The notes: generated by a model from the sequence alone, not told the origin. Positions 34,906 through 44,565 are shown, counted from the stretch's first letter. The stretch: DNA of 64,000 bases from Daphnia carinata (GCF_022539665.2 NC_081340.1:62001-126000), one strand, 5' to 3'. Made by a program: numbers and translations.

Positions 34906-37691
34906 TGATGCTGAGGGGGACCCGGAATATTAGGCCTACTGGCCCTATACTTGGGACAATTGTTTGATTTATGGCCGATCTCACGGCAAGAATAGCAAAT
35001 TGGGGGCTGTGCTTGTTCCAACATATACCGTTGAAATTTACGGCACTCCGATTGTGTGTGACCCCGAAACCCACAATAGTTGCAAGTTATTACATTCTCA
35101 ATAGGCCCATTGTTCGGATTATGACCAGATCTTGGCGAAGATGGCATATAATTTGTAGGCCTATTTTGGTTCTTATCCCCTTGATACGGGTGGGTGTTAC
35201 TCTTAGGGAAAGGTGGAGGGTTTGTCTTCCAGTTCCTTTCCCGATTGCCGTTGCCTGTTTGAAATGATACCCTTTTTTTATATGGGGCACCCGCCGAAGA
35301 AGAAACATTATCCTTCTTATTAATTTGGAGTTGTTTGACCGCCTGACTGAGCTCGCGCAGCGCGTCTTTAATTTCATCCTTCTCCGATTTCGGAGTGTCT
35401 ACGATCTTGTTCCCTTGACGTATATTCGCGACGGCCTGATTGACTATTGCTTTCTGATCGATTAACATCTGCTTAATCTCATGCAATTCTGTATTTTCTG
35501 CACCTTTCGACTCGTCGATCGCCCTAACAAACTCATGTTTTTCACGGTCAGATTCGAGTGCTTCCAAGCGAACAGCATAAACGCGTGTCGTTGCAACCAG
35601 TGCGTTAAAGTCGCCAAATTCTTTGTACTTAACTTTCGCCTGTAACTTGGAATCCAAACCTTCGATAAATTTCTGCATGAGAATAATTGAAAAGGAACGC
35701 TCGATATGGCCTACAGGATACGCTTTTTTAAAGATTTCCTGAAGACGATGAGCATAATCAATTATTTTTTCTCCCGGTTTCCGTTTAGCCTTATTAAATT
35801 TCTTAATATACAAGTCAACGTTTTCGTCCCCGTGAAAGTGATCAAGTAAAGCTTCTTTAATAGACGTATAGTCATGAGGATGATCTTTGACAATATTTTG
35901 CACTACGGAAAAAGCCTTATCAGTCATTTTTGCTCGCAACATCTGAATAACCTTCTCCTCTGACCATCCTGACCCCTCAATTACGCTTTCAAAGGATTCG
36001 ATCCAGGAATCAAAACGAGAAATTGGACTCCCTGAAAAAGAAGGAAGCAGTTGTAAGCGCGCGAAGGTATGTTGGGTAGTCTGAAGATCGTTCAAGTCGT
36101 TGACCGTGGCTGTCCGTGATGGGGATGAAGAACTAGCCATGTTTGGATTAAATGAAGGGAAATTTATTGTTCTTCGTTGTGGATTCGGAGGGAGTTCTGG
36201 AATGCCACTCGAAATTGCCTGATGCCCTCTGGTATCTCTTCCGGTCGTCTGGAGGGTTGGATGTGAGGAACGATTCGATTGATTGATCGTCTGCAACGTT
36301 GGCGTCTGCTGTGTGTCCGCCGTTCTTGCGAGGTTGTTTCCGACAGCGGCGATGTGTGTTGGGCCGGTGTGGCTTGTAGTTGGGTAATGTTCGTTTGTAT
36401 GCACAACAGCGCTTGTTTCAATCGTATTTCCGTTTGCGTGATTAGTGGTTTGATGTTGTTGGCCTCCTGTGCGTTGACTGGGTTGTTGGCTTCCGGAAAA
36501 TTGTTCAGTTTGTCCAAGAGAAGTTGAATTTCTGGTTGCAGCACCTCCAAATTGTTGATTAAGTTTAGTTTTTCCAGGTACGACGCTAGGTTGTTCACTT
36601 CCTTCAAGAATGCTCGTTGTGATGCCAGTAAGATTTCTTCCAGATGGATTGATATGTCGCTCACTACGGTGATTATCTCCACGTATCTGCCGTCCTCGTC
36701 GGTGGTTTCGATATCTTTTCTCGGAACGAACCCGAAAATTCTTCCCGCTCTCGTTGGTGTGATCTTTTGCAGATCGATGAGATTGTAGATTTGACCGTGT
36801 AGACAAGTCAAAACCTGTCTCGCGTGCCGGGTGAAAATCCCCTTGAGCTCCGTCACAACCTCCCCTGTCTGCTTCTTCGTCTTCTTCGGTATCGGTCCAC
36901 TGACTTTCACTTCCAGAATGGATGTCAGGTACGTCAGGAGAATCCTCGGTTGTTTCCAATTCGTCTGCGTCGGCTGTTCCACGTGGTAATTCCTCTGGAC
37001 GTCGAGCATCAACTGGACAAGGTGATCCCAGATTTTCGGGTCGCTTGACTGAAAATCCTTCTCCCTCTCCTTGAGGCTTTGGAGGGTTAGTAATAGGAAC
37101 GGCAGCTGGCTTTTCGGTGACTGAAAGATGCTGTTTCCGTTCTTTTTGACTTCTTGCAAAAGATGCTTGAGACTCACGTTGAGCTGTTCTTCCATTGGCT
37201 GCTCTCTTTTCCGAAAAGAAATTCGAAACGGCAATCGAGAAAGATTTGGTGGGAGAAGTTTGCTGGGAAACGGACCTTCGTTTTGGCGAAAGATGTCCTA
37301 CAATTCTGTCTAAAAGGGAGGGTGACTTCGTAAAAGTCGAGGTTTTCTCTGTGCGCTGGACCTGAGGTTTGCGAGCGTTCGGTATGTCTAGACCAGGTAC
37401 CGACTCGTATGCGGAATTTGATCTTAACTTCCTCTTCTGAGAGCTATCAGGAATCGCCCTTGGTTTTAAAACAGGGGAAGCGGACTTTTTAATAGCGTTT
37501 GTTTTCCTATTGGAAGTCTTACACCCCGTAAACTTATCAGCAACGGCAGACTTAGCAGTGGGTAATGCTTCAAAATTGATAGCTCTCGCTACGGATTCGT
37601 CAATAGGTGTAGTGGCCTCAACAGAAATGTTAGTAGCGGCAACAGGCGTTCGAGAAAGTTTAGGCCTACTGTGGAAAATATTATCAGTCAT
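34893..37691 (-). CDS. gag: E2 gag, 932-residue open frame
   Basis: ATG at 37689-37691 (MTDNIFHSRPKLSRTPV), close behind the PBS, matching E1 (MTDNIFSSKHKLSRTPV). Residues 1-165 are basic and Ser/Thr-rich. Residues about 166-510 are low-complexity and overlap ORF0 in the +1 frame. Residues about 518-750 form the capsid-like region (FDSWIESFESVIEGSGW, DHFHGDENVDLYIKKFNKAK), opening at an internal ATG at 36138-36140. Two CCHC knuckles follow, CNYCGFRGHTQSEC and CYSCREIGHKSNNC. This is much longer than the usual 400-500-residue Gypsy gag. The capsid part may be made from the internal ATG and the long form may be minor; I cannot tell which start dominates. Confidence 0.88.
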   Translation of the reverse strand: MTDNIFHSRPKLSRTPVAATNISVEATTPIDESVARAINFEALPTAKSAVADKFTGCKTSNRKTNAIKKSASPVLKPRAIPDSSQKRKLRSNSAYESVPGLDIPNARKPQVQRTEKTSTFTKSPSLLDRIVGHLSPKRRSVSQQTSPTKSFSIAVSNFFSEKRAANGRTAQRESQASFARSQKERKQHLSVTEKPAAVPITNPPKPQGEGEGFSVKRPENLGSPCPVDARRPEELPRGTADADELETTEDSPDVPDIHSGSESQWTDTEEDEEADRGGCDGAQGDFHPARETGFDLSTRSNLQSHRSAKDHTNESGKNFRVRSEKRYRNHRRGRQIRGDNHRSERHINPSGRNLTGITTSILEGSEQPSVVPGKTKLNQQFGGAATRNSTSLGQTEQFSGSQQPSQRTGGQQHQTTNHANGNTIETSAVVHTNEHYPTTSHTGPTHIAAVGNNLARTADTQQTPTLQTINQSNRSSHPTLQTTGRDTRGHQAISSGIPELPPNPQRRTINFPSFNPNMASSSSPSRTATVNDLNDLQTTQHTFARLQLLPSFSGSPISRFDSWIESFESVIEGSGWSEEKVIQMLRAKMTDKAFSVVQNIVKDHPHDYTSIKEALLDHFHGDENVDLYIKKFNKAKRKPGEKIIDYAHRLQEIFKKAYPVGHIERSFSIILMQKFIEGLDSKLQAKVKYKEFGDFNALVATTRVYAVRLEALESDREKHEFVRAIDESKGAENTELHEIKQMLIDQKAIVNQAVANIRQGNKIVDTPKSEKDEIKDALRELSQAVKQLQINKKDNVSSSAGAPYKKRVSFQTGNGNRERNWKTNPPPFPKSNTHPYQGDKNQNRPTNYMPSSPRSGHNPNNGPIENVITCNYCGFRGHTQSECRKFQRYMLEQAQPPICYSCREIGHKSNNCPKYRASRPNIPGPPQHQGNQ
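36164..37195 (-). CDS. E2 ORF0: 343-residue ORF overlapping gag in the +1 frame
   Basis: ATG at 37193-37195 (CCAATGG, a good initiation context; MEEQLNVSLKHLLQEVKK). The whole ORF lies inside the gag frame. The product looks folded, being Leu-rich and helical: SQLPFLLLTLQSLKERE, DFQSSDPKIWDHLV, FTRHARQVLTCLHGQIYN, LEEILLASQRAFLKEV, LDKLNNFPEANNP. An Arg-rich segment (RRQRCRRSINR) follows, then FQNSLRIHNEEQ. Over about 145 aligned residues ORF0 is roughly 76% identical between E1 and E2, against about 60% for the gag frame in the same bases (hand count), which points to selection on ORF0. It stops 23 nt before the capsid-region ATG. I do not recognise the protein. A membrane, RNA or assembly role is open. 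Confidence 0.75.
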   Translation of the reverse strand: MEEQLNVSLKHLLQEVKKNGNSIFQSPKSQLPFLLLTLQSLKEREKDFQSSDPKIWDHLVQLMLDVQRNYHVEQPTQTNWKQPRILLTYLTSILEVKVSGPIPKKTKKQTGEVVTELKGIFTRHARQVLTCLHGQIYNLIDLQKITPTRAGRIFGFVPRKDIETTDEDGRYVEIITVVSDISIHLEEILLASQRAFLKEVNNLASYLEKLNLINNLEVLQPEIQLLLDKLNNFPEANNPVNAQEANNIKPLITQTEIRLKQALLCIQTNITQLQATPAQHTSPLSETTSQERRTHSRRQRCRRSINRIVPHIQPSRRPEEIPEGIRQFRVAFQNSLRIHNEEQ

Positions 37692-37710
37692 TGTGGGTGA
37701 GTCCGAGAAA

Positions 37711-37722
37711 TCGCTGCCACCA
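37711..37722 (-). other. E2 primer binding site
   Basis: TGGTGGCAGCGA on the minus strand, 3 nt (TAA) after the 5' LTR end ...CTTTACA. TGG is expected opposite a tRNA CCA end. E1 has the same 12 bases with the same spacer. I cannot name the tRNA. Confidence 0.75.
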
Positions 37723-37725
37723 TTA

Positions 37726-38563
37726 TGTAAAGCATCTTCCTTGTGGGAAGATGGACTTTACGAATTTAAGACAATAAAGAATAAAAATAATAAAATAATA
37801 AATGAATAAAAGAATGATAGAACTCAGAGGCGTTGTACCCACAATGACGACTATATTTGTCTTAGTTTAAGCATAAAAGTACAAGAGGTTTCGAATAAAA
37901 GAACAAGAGAAACATACGAAATAAAAGGGAAACTGAAAGTGTAACGGGATAACTGTAGTGTGAGCTTACCGCAATAGCACGGGCAGAATAAGAGAGCAGA
38001 TGTAAGCTGAAGACGAGTTGTAACACAACTCGTCGGCACGTTGGTAACACAAGTTGTAAGAATTGACTCTCACTTGGGCACGAGACTAAGATCAATTCTC
38101 AAACACAATATTGAAACAAAAGGAGGCACGAGCTGAATATGAACTTGACCGTAAGAGTCAGATACTCGTCGGTAACTCTCTTTCTTCAGGTCTTGAGTTC
38201 ATCAAGAAACTTCGCATATTGGGCAATGATAAATTGCTGCGCAATTATTAGTCATCAATACATGGAATTGGATATGGCGAGATGATGGTGCAACAATGAG
38301 TCATACTTGTTTCCGCCAATCAAACGTGTTGTTATAAGCGGCTTTGTGCCGATGAAATATGATATAGCATAAAGCAGGTGTTTATATAGGTCAAGTTGCT
38401 GCGCATATTGATGGTGCAATATGGAAATGGCGCAGTTATAAGAATTACGCAGTTATGGAATTGCGCAACTATATTGTGCAATTAATATGAATTAAATGGA
38501 TATAATAATAAGCATACATAGACAAGAATATAAACGTATAAAGTATTTATTGACTTCGTTACA
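37726..38563 (-). repeat. E2 5' LTR, 838 bp
   Basis: Same sequence as 26238-27075. In the RNA sense it runs from TGTAACGAAG (38563) to GCTTTACA (37726). Confidence 0.95.
38381..38388 (-). promoter_or_regulatory. E2 5' LTR TATA box
   Basis: TATATAAA on the minus strand about 180 bp into the LTR, the likely promoter of the genomic RNA. Confidence 0.6.
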
Positions 38564-38567
38564 TTTG
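38564..38567. repeat. Target-site duplication of E2, right copy (TTTG)
   Basis: Pairs with 26234-26237 and marks where E1 gag resumes. Confidence 0.9.
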
Positions 38568-39365
38568 TATGAACGTCAGCGATTGTCTCAACTTTTGTTC
38601 CGTTTGCGTGATTATTGGCTTGATGTCGATCGCCTGCTGTGCGAAGAACGGGTTGTTGGCTTCCGGAAAATTGTTCAGTTTGTCCAAAAGGAATATGATT
38701 TCCGGCTGTAGTACCTCCAAATTGTTGATGAGTTGTAGTTTCTTTAGGTATGCCGCTAGGTTGGCTACTTCCTTTAGGAACGTTCGTTGGGACGCCAGCA
38801 AGATCTCTTCCAGATGAAGGGATGTGTCGCTCACTTTGGTGATGATTTCCACGTATCTCCCGTCCTCGTCTCTGTCGGTGATGTCCCGTCTTGGAACGAA
38901 GCCAAATAGTTCTCGCTTTGTTGTTGGTGTGACCACTTGAAGGTCTATTATGTTGTAAATTTGTCCGTGTAGGCAAGTCAGAACCTGTCTCGCGTGTCGT
39001 GTGAAAATTTTCTTGAGCTCCGTCACAATTTCCTCCGTCTGCTTCTTCGTCTTCTTCGTGATCGGTACACTGGCTTTCACCTCCAGAATGGATGTCAGAT
39101 ACTTCAGAAGTGTCTTCGGTTGTTTCCAATCCGTTAGTGTTAATTTTTTTGCGTCGTAATTCCTCTGAATGTCGCGCATCAACGCGACAAGATGATCCCA
39201 GATTTTCGGGTCGCTCGATTGGAAGTCCTTCTCCCTCTCCTTGAGGCTCTTGATGGCTAGCAGTAGGAACGGTAGCTGGCTGTTCGGTAGTTGGAAGATG
39301 CTGTCCCCTTTCTTCTTGATCTCTTGGAACAGGTACTGAAGGTTGACGTTGAGCTGGTCTTCCAT
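38564..39365 (-). pseudogene. E1 ORF0, 5' part, cut by E2
   Basis: ATG at 39363-39365 in CCAATGG context (MEDQLNVNLQYLFQEIKK), open to the E2 insertion in the +1 frame of gag. It keeps the same blocks as E2 ORF0: SQLPFLLLAIKSLKERE, DFQSSDPKIWDHLV, FTRHARQVLTCLHGQIYN, LEEILLASQRTFLKEV, LDKLNNFPEANNP. The remaining C-terminal part is at 25983-26237. Confidence 0.72.
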
Positions 39366-39877
39366 TGGTTGTCTTCTTTTTTGCAAACAAACCCGAGACT
39401 TGTTCAAAAAAAGCGTTTGTTGGGGAAGTGTTTGTGGAAACGGTTTTCTTGGGTGAAAGACGGTTTACTAGTTGGGCTATGAAGGAAGGAGAATTTCTTA
39501 CGGTCGAGGTATCAGCTTTACTTTGAGCTCGTGGTTTGCGAACGTTTGAAAGGTCTACTGGCTTTACTAACTCATACGCAGAGTTCGATCTTAACTTTCT
39601 TAGCTGGGGATTATTTGGAATTGCGCTAGGCTTCAAAACAGGAGAGGCAGATTTCCTGATAGTTTCTGTTGCTTTTCTCGAGGTTTTATTACCCGTAAAC
39701 TTATCAGATCCAGCAAGATTTGAAGTGGAAGTTTTATCAAAATTAAGGGTTCTGGCTACACCTTCATCAATTTGAATAACTGGCTCAATAGGACTTTTAA
39801 TAGTGGATACAGGTGTGCGCGAAAGTTTATGCTTACTAGAAAAAATATTATCCGTCATTGTGGGTGAGTTCGATAGA

Positions 39878-39889
39878 TCGCTGCCACCA
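39878..39889 (-). other. E1 primer binding site
   Basis: TGGTGGCAGCGA on the minus strand, 3 nt after the 5' LTR end, as in E2. Confidence 0.75.
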
Positions 39890-39892
39890 TTA

Positions 39893-40570
39893 TGTAAAGC
39901 ATTCTTTTAGTAATAAAAGAACGTCTTTACGTGATTTAAAGACAAGTTGTAATAAGAAAATGAACTCGGGAAGGCGTTACCACAATGCCGAATATATTTT
40001 ATTCTAATAGGCCGAAGATAATAAACGAATTACACAGATATAGAATATAAATGGGAAACGGAAATACAAAATGGAGTCAGGTGAGTCTAGTCTTACCGTC
40101 ACCGCCGTGGCGAAGATGGAATAAAGATGTCAAATATATTTGAAGAAATAGACAGCACTTGTAGCACTAAGAATGAGAACTGGTACTGGAAATAACTGAA
40201 TGGCTGAAGAGAACTGTAGGAATATAGAACTAACTTTTGGGAACAAAAAGAGCATCCTTTTATACGTTTTACAGGCTTAAGGGAACATAGCATTTCCGAC
40301 AAAATGAGCTCCGGATGTCGTACGCAGGAACATTTCATATTCACGGAAATGCATGGCGCGACTTCCTACTCATGCAGATTCATCCAATCGGAAATAAGTA
40401 GAGCACAAGGTACAATATAAAAATAGAATTCAACGAAAGGGCAACAACACTTGAATTATGATATCTATAAGAAATAAAGACAGCGGATATAATATATAAT
40501 CATATTAATAAAACAAACAATCAAAACACAATATAATTCAATAAAAATTGTATTTTATGACTTCGTTACA
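39893..40570 (-). repeat. E1 5' LTR, 678 bp
   Basis: In the RNA sense it begins TGTAACGAAG (40570) and ends AATGCTTTACA (39893). A TATA box reads TATAAAAG (plus 40257-40264). Its first 194 bp equal the surviving piece of the other LTR. Confidence 0.93.
40257..40264 (-). promoter_or_regulatory. E1 5' LTR TATA box
   Basis: TATAAAAG on the minus strand, about 310 bp into the LTR. Confidence 0.55.
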
Positions 40571-40856
40571 TGTGCCTGACAAGTTCCGTCTGTCTTATCT
40601 TTTCTCTTTCAACGTTTGATATCTTTATTCCATCTTCGCCACGGCGGTGACGGTAAGACTAGACTCACCTGACTCCATTTTGTATTTCCGTTTCCCATTT
40701 ATATTCTATATCTGTGTAATTCATTTATTATCTTCGGCCTATTAGAATAAAATATATTCGGCATTGTAGTAACGCCTTCCCGAGTTCATTTTCTTATTAC
40801 AACTTGTCTTTAAATAACGTAAAGACGTTCTTTTATTACTAAAAGAATGCTTTACA
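40571..40856 (+). repeat. Inverted LTR fragment related to the E1 LTR
   Basis: Reverse complement of the last ~245 bp of the E1 LTR with only a few differences (for example GTTATTT for GTGATTT), ending CTTTACA at 40856. The 40 bp nearest E1 are more diverged. No PBS follows, so it is the 3' end of a solo LTR or 3' LTR. E1 probably inserted into it, with its other part in the gap region. Confidence 0.85.
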
Positions 40857-41690
40857 ATTATGTAGCATCAATTGGGTCTTACCCAGATGACAAGAGGAAA
40901 TAGAATGTTCCATAGTTAAACGGCTCCAGCCGCTCAGTCACCCATTCTTCTTCTACTGTTTGCGGCCCCTTCAGAGGGATAAAAGTCTATTGATAGCTGC
41001 GAAAAACTGCAGATACCCCAATCTTCCCAACAGAAACACAACCTGTAGCCAAGACTAGGAATTGCAAGCGCCAATCTCCTAAATAAATTTAAGTATCTAA
41101 GTTCAAAATTATTAAAATTTTTTATTCTAGTTCATTTGACAAACCTGTATTAACTACTAGTACACCAAGACGTCCAATGTGTCAGAAAGTTTTGTGTGCA
41201 ACTTGCGCCAGTTTCGGCTGCTAGATCAATAGTTTAAATACCTATGGCTGATCTAATGACAGAAATTTATTTACATCAAAGCAGATCTAAGAGAAATTCA
41301 ATACCTCCGTAAACGCTCGTCATATTACATAACACACATTTAAAAATTCTGCAATTCCACAAGGAATTGAATTATTTACCCATTTAGTTAAAAATTAGAT
41401 CTCCACAATCATTTTTCAGTAGTTATTGCCCCATTTAAAAGACTTTGGCATGGCAGGCATATTTGACAGATGAAATGCGATTGATCGCAAAAGCTAGATT
41501 CTGGACAGTCCAAATCTAAGCGGCACTAATCCATAAAAAAAACCTCAGTAAAACGTATGAATCCCGCTACTACAGTTTGCTAGGGCTAAATTTATCTCGT
41601 GGGACGTAGCAGCAGCATTGAATATATGAAGCAAATGCACGAACAAAATTCACACCATGAAGTTCATCGAATGAAAGGTGTACATGTTGT
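40857..41690. other. Unassigned AT-rich host sequence
   Basis: No ORF, RNA gene or repeat that I can recognise in these 830 bp. Confidence 0.5.
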
Positions 41691-41719
41691 GAACGTCCTG
41701 CGAATACTGAATGAGTAAA

Positions 41720-42110
41720 TTATCTTACACTTAAACGTACGCTTGTGTAGTATTTGGGAGCATCGGTGTAGTAGCTTGCAGTAGCAGATGTTGTCATGTG
41801 GTAAACTGGAAACTCTTTGTAATAACTTGGAGTAGAGTAGTATTTGGTGGTTAGGGTGCAGTACATTTGAGCAGTATAGGTGTTGGTGTAGTATTCCAGA
41901 TTTTGGACATGTAGTACTTGGGGGGTTCGGTGCACTAGCTAGGGGCAGCCTGTATGGTCGTGTAATACTTGGTCTTCTTCGTTGTGTAGTAGTCACGACC
42001 TTGGTGGTATACTAGGATGACGGGGTAGTATAGTATCCAGAATAAGACGAACCTATTGGTCCACCCATGGTGTTTCCAGCTATCTGAAATGCAACAGCCA
42101 ACATCAGCAT
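41720..42110 (-). pseudogene. Degenerate YYT-repeat secreted-type protein
   Basis: From an ATG at 42108-42110 the minus strand reads a hydrophobic leader (MLMLAVAFQIAG), then a Tyr/Thr-rich start (SYSGYYTTPSS), and then a stop. Further on another frame shows EYYTNTYTAQ, KYYSTPSYYKE and SYYTDAPKYYT. Repeats of the type SYYTEAPKYYT are, from memory, characteristic of a multigene family in Daphnia. In-frame stops and frame changes mark this copy as decayed, though an unrecognised intron could explain part of it. Confidence 0.5.
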
Positions 42111-42119
42111 TGTGGCGTA

Positions 42120-43640
42120 GTTAGCTACAAATTGAAAACGAATGTGGTTTAAAAAATCATTCAAGCAGCCATAATTTGGTTGGTATTACAAATACCAGCC
42201 AATTTACTGTACCTTTTGATTAAATTGAGGCTTTTACCTGAGCAAATGATGTCAGAACAGGTCAACTTTTTTCAGCTTGTGTATGAAGATCAAGTTTAAT
42301 GCATACAAAAGGAGACGAACGGAACACGATTTCAATATTCAAAATTTCAAAAGAAATATCATAACTTACCGTTTAAAAAAAAAGAAATGAATTAAATTAG
42401 AATAGCAGGCTACCCATTGTTATTTATTTACATGATAATTCGTCTGTTTTGAACAATGCTCTACACTACGATGCCACATTTACAAAAATTCCGATTAGGG
42501 AAAAAGTCATGGATGAAATTAAAACGGATGAAATGAATTTAGTAACTGTATATTTATTTAAATAACGTCTCAGTGCTAGTCATTCTTGGGAAGGAATAGT
42601 ACTTTACTAGTCTCGCTGTAGTAGCTGGGATTGAACCTTTGTTGTAGTGTAGTAAACCGAAGGTTGGGAATGCTAGCTTGAAGTCAAATGGTATTTAAAA
42701 GCAGGTTTGAGTTTAGGATGTGGTTGAGTAGTAATAATACGTTATGGTCATGCAGAATTTTGTAATACACGATTTTTGTGATAACTGGTACCAATCATTC
42801 AATCCAAAATGTGTTTGGCTCGACAACTTATAATTTCACAGCACACCTGGAATAACACTTTGCCAATGTATCAACACATTAGTGACAAGATTGGCCGCAC
42901 GGTGATACGTAGGATTTTTGCATAGCATTAACGGTATTGTTGCGAGATGCCACACCCTAATTCGTGAATGCTAGATAATAATTGAATTTTAAACGTTTAG
43001 TTTGTTTTTGGCTTTATAACGACGTTGAATAATATTCATTACTATTTTCTCGATAATGTTCATTTATTACATTGTATAATAGTTTCTCTGAATTTAAATG
43101 AGAGTTACTTTTACTACGGAAAATGCACGCTTGTGTTATCAACATGGTTTGGTGCCGTAATTCACTGTATATAATAGTTGCGTGTATATCTAAATATAGC
43201 GGCACTTGAAATGACTGGGTATGGGCCCCCTCCCAATGTTGGAATTGCTAGTAACCAAGAGTCTGTAAGCAATTACAACTCGAAACGTCAAGCGTTAGTA
43301 TGGGACTGGCCATCCATTTCAACGCAAGACTGAATAGAGAAGTAAGAGCTTTCAGCTGATGTCACGGTGGGGATCATGTAGTACAGCAATATGATCCGGG
43401 CCAACATCGTAACAGTTCTGGAGGATACTAGCATGTCAGTCAAGTGCTTAGCGCAATCATTTTGACTATTTTCAGATCATTTTAACTGTAAGAGATGTAT
43501 TTTGTGACTGAATGCCCCTTTCCCTCTCTTGCGAGACGACCAATAGGCCTAGGGCGGGGCTTACATACAAGAAAATGTACAATGGTGGCCCTCTATCGAG
43601 GACCACCCAATTCAAACACATTAAAACGGCTGGGCAGCCT
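42120..43640. other. Host intergenic sequence with a possible YYT relic
   Basis: Mostly featureless AT-rich DNA. At about 42595-42680 the minus strand reads NPSYYSETSKV, perhaps another eroded YYT unit. Nothing else is recognised. Confidence 0.4.
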
Positions 43641-43644
43641 CGTG

Positions 43645-44425
43645 CAACAAGCAGAATATGTATATAAAACAATTATAGTAAGACATGGTATGCCTAAAGC
43701 TATTCTTTCAGATCATGGAACCAATTTCACGTCGAAATTATTTCGTTATTTTTGTAAGAAATTAAAAATTGAACACAGACTAACAACTGCTTATAATCCA
43801 GCTAGCAACGGAGAAACAGAAAGTTTAATAGAACATTGAAAACAATGTTGAGAAAGAAATTAAAAGATGGAAAGCATACAAATTGGGAAGATATGCTGGA
43901 TGATGTTTTATTTATTTATCGTAGTTCTGTCCATTCTTCGACACTGGACATTACTTATTGCACGGCAGAGATCCTAATATACCCATTAATGAATTCCTTG
44001 ACGCTTACCCAAAAACATTTATCTCCACATCAGATTACGTAGGTAACTTAACAGAACGCTTGCGTTATAGTTTCCAACGCGTCCGTGAGGAGCGTGAAAA
44101 AGCAAAAAACCTTCAGAGGGAATAATATAATAAAAGAGCGAATGTAAAACAATATATGGTAGGAGATAGAGTATTATTAGATATAAGAGTAGTTAAAGAG
44201 GGCGATAGTAGGAAATTCGCGTCCAAATATAAAGGTACTTATAGAGTTGTAAAAGAATATTAAAATAATAAAGTTGACATAGCCGACAAATCATATATTT
44301 GTCAACGTACACACGTTAACCGTTCAAAACCCCTTTATGAAACAGTGCTATGAAAATATGAGCATTGTCCCCCTATCGAGACGCCTTCGAAGTTCGACAA
44401 TCGATTCCGTAATCTATTTCGACCC
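43645..44425 (+). pseudogene. Broken Gypsy pol fragment (integrase C-terminal half)
   Basis: The plus strand encodes YKTIIVRHGMPKAILSDHG and NPASNGETE as in E1/E2 integrase, then in shifted frames KLKDGKHTNWEDMLDDVLF, a run like the GPY/F module, and THVNRSKPLYET. Several frameshifts and stops are present. It covers only the end of pol, with no LTR or upstream domains. It is an old relic of the same lineage, ending close to the foldback element at 44468. Confidence 0.88.
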
Positions 44426-44476
44426 AAACGATGGAAATTGCGGAACATATGGAGCAAAAAACCAGTGGATTGGCGG

Positions 44477-44565
44477 AGAAAAAGGCCCAGACGAAAAAGG
44501 CCCAGACGAAAAAGGCCCGCGAAAAAGGCCCAGACGAAAAAGGCCCATACGAAAAAGGCCCACTT
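44477..44565 (+). repeat. Left terminal tandem 15-mer block
   Basis: Five to six units of GACGAAAAAGGCCCA with minor variation (one unit reads CGCGAAAAAGGCCCA). A further inverted unit at about 44578-44617 can pair with them. Confidence 0.85.

Larger units (their letters stand above)
26238..38563 (-). mobile_element. E2: complete env-bearing Ty3/Gypsy element, 12.3 kb
   Basis: Minus-strand element flanked by two 838-bp LTRs that look identical and by a TTTG duplication. The internal order is gag with nested ORF0, pol, accessory ORF, leader, env. All reading frames are open, and the PBS, polypurine tract, TATA boxes and frameshift signal are all visible. It is nested in the gag/ORF0 overlap of E1, a relative. 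Identical LTRs mean a recent insertion, so this is probably a competent copy. Confidence 0.96.
38564..39858 (-). pseudogene. gag: E1 gag, 5' part, cut by E2
   Basis: ATG at 39856-39858 (MTDNIFSSKHKLSRTPV). The frame is open to the E2 insertion, after which it runs a short way into the E2 LTR and stops. It continues on the far side of E2 at 26237. The N-terminal 165 residues resemble E2 gag at about half identity (RKLRSNSAYE, SASPVLKP). From 39365 down it overlaps ORF0. Apart from the insertion no break is seen. Confidence 0.88.
15035..40570 (-). mobile_element. E1: env-bearing Ty3/Gypsy element, interrupted by E2
   Basis: Minus-strand element in the order 5' LTR (39893-40570), gag, [E2 insertion 26238-38563], rest of gag, pol, two accessory ORFs, leader, env, 3' LTR (15035-15228, cut by the gap). 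Without E2 it is about 13.2 kb of visible sequence. The 194 bp of 3' LTR present look identical to the matching end of the 5' LTR, so the insertion is young. Even so, env and the second accessory ORF each carry a frameshift. The left target site is lost in the gap. Confidence 0.93.

Noticed and set aside
26238-38563. BEL/Pao classification for the env-bearing elements
   Set aside because: RT precedes integrase with YLDD, a GPY/F module and 4-bp duplications, and the RT-RNase H motifs are of Ty3/Gypsy type.
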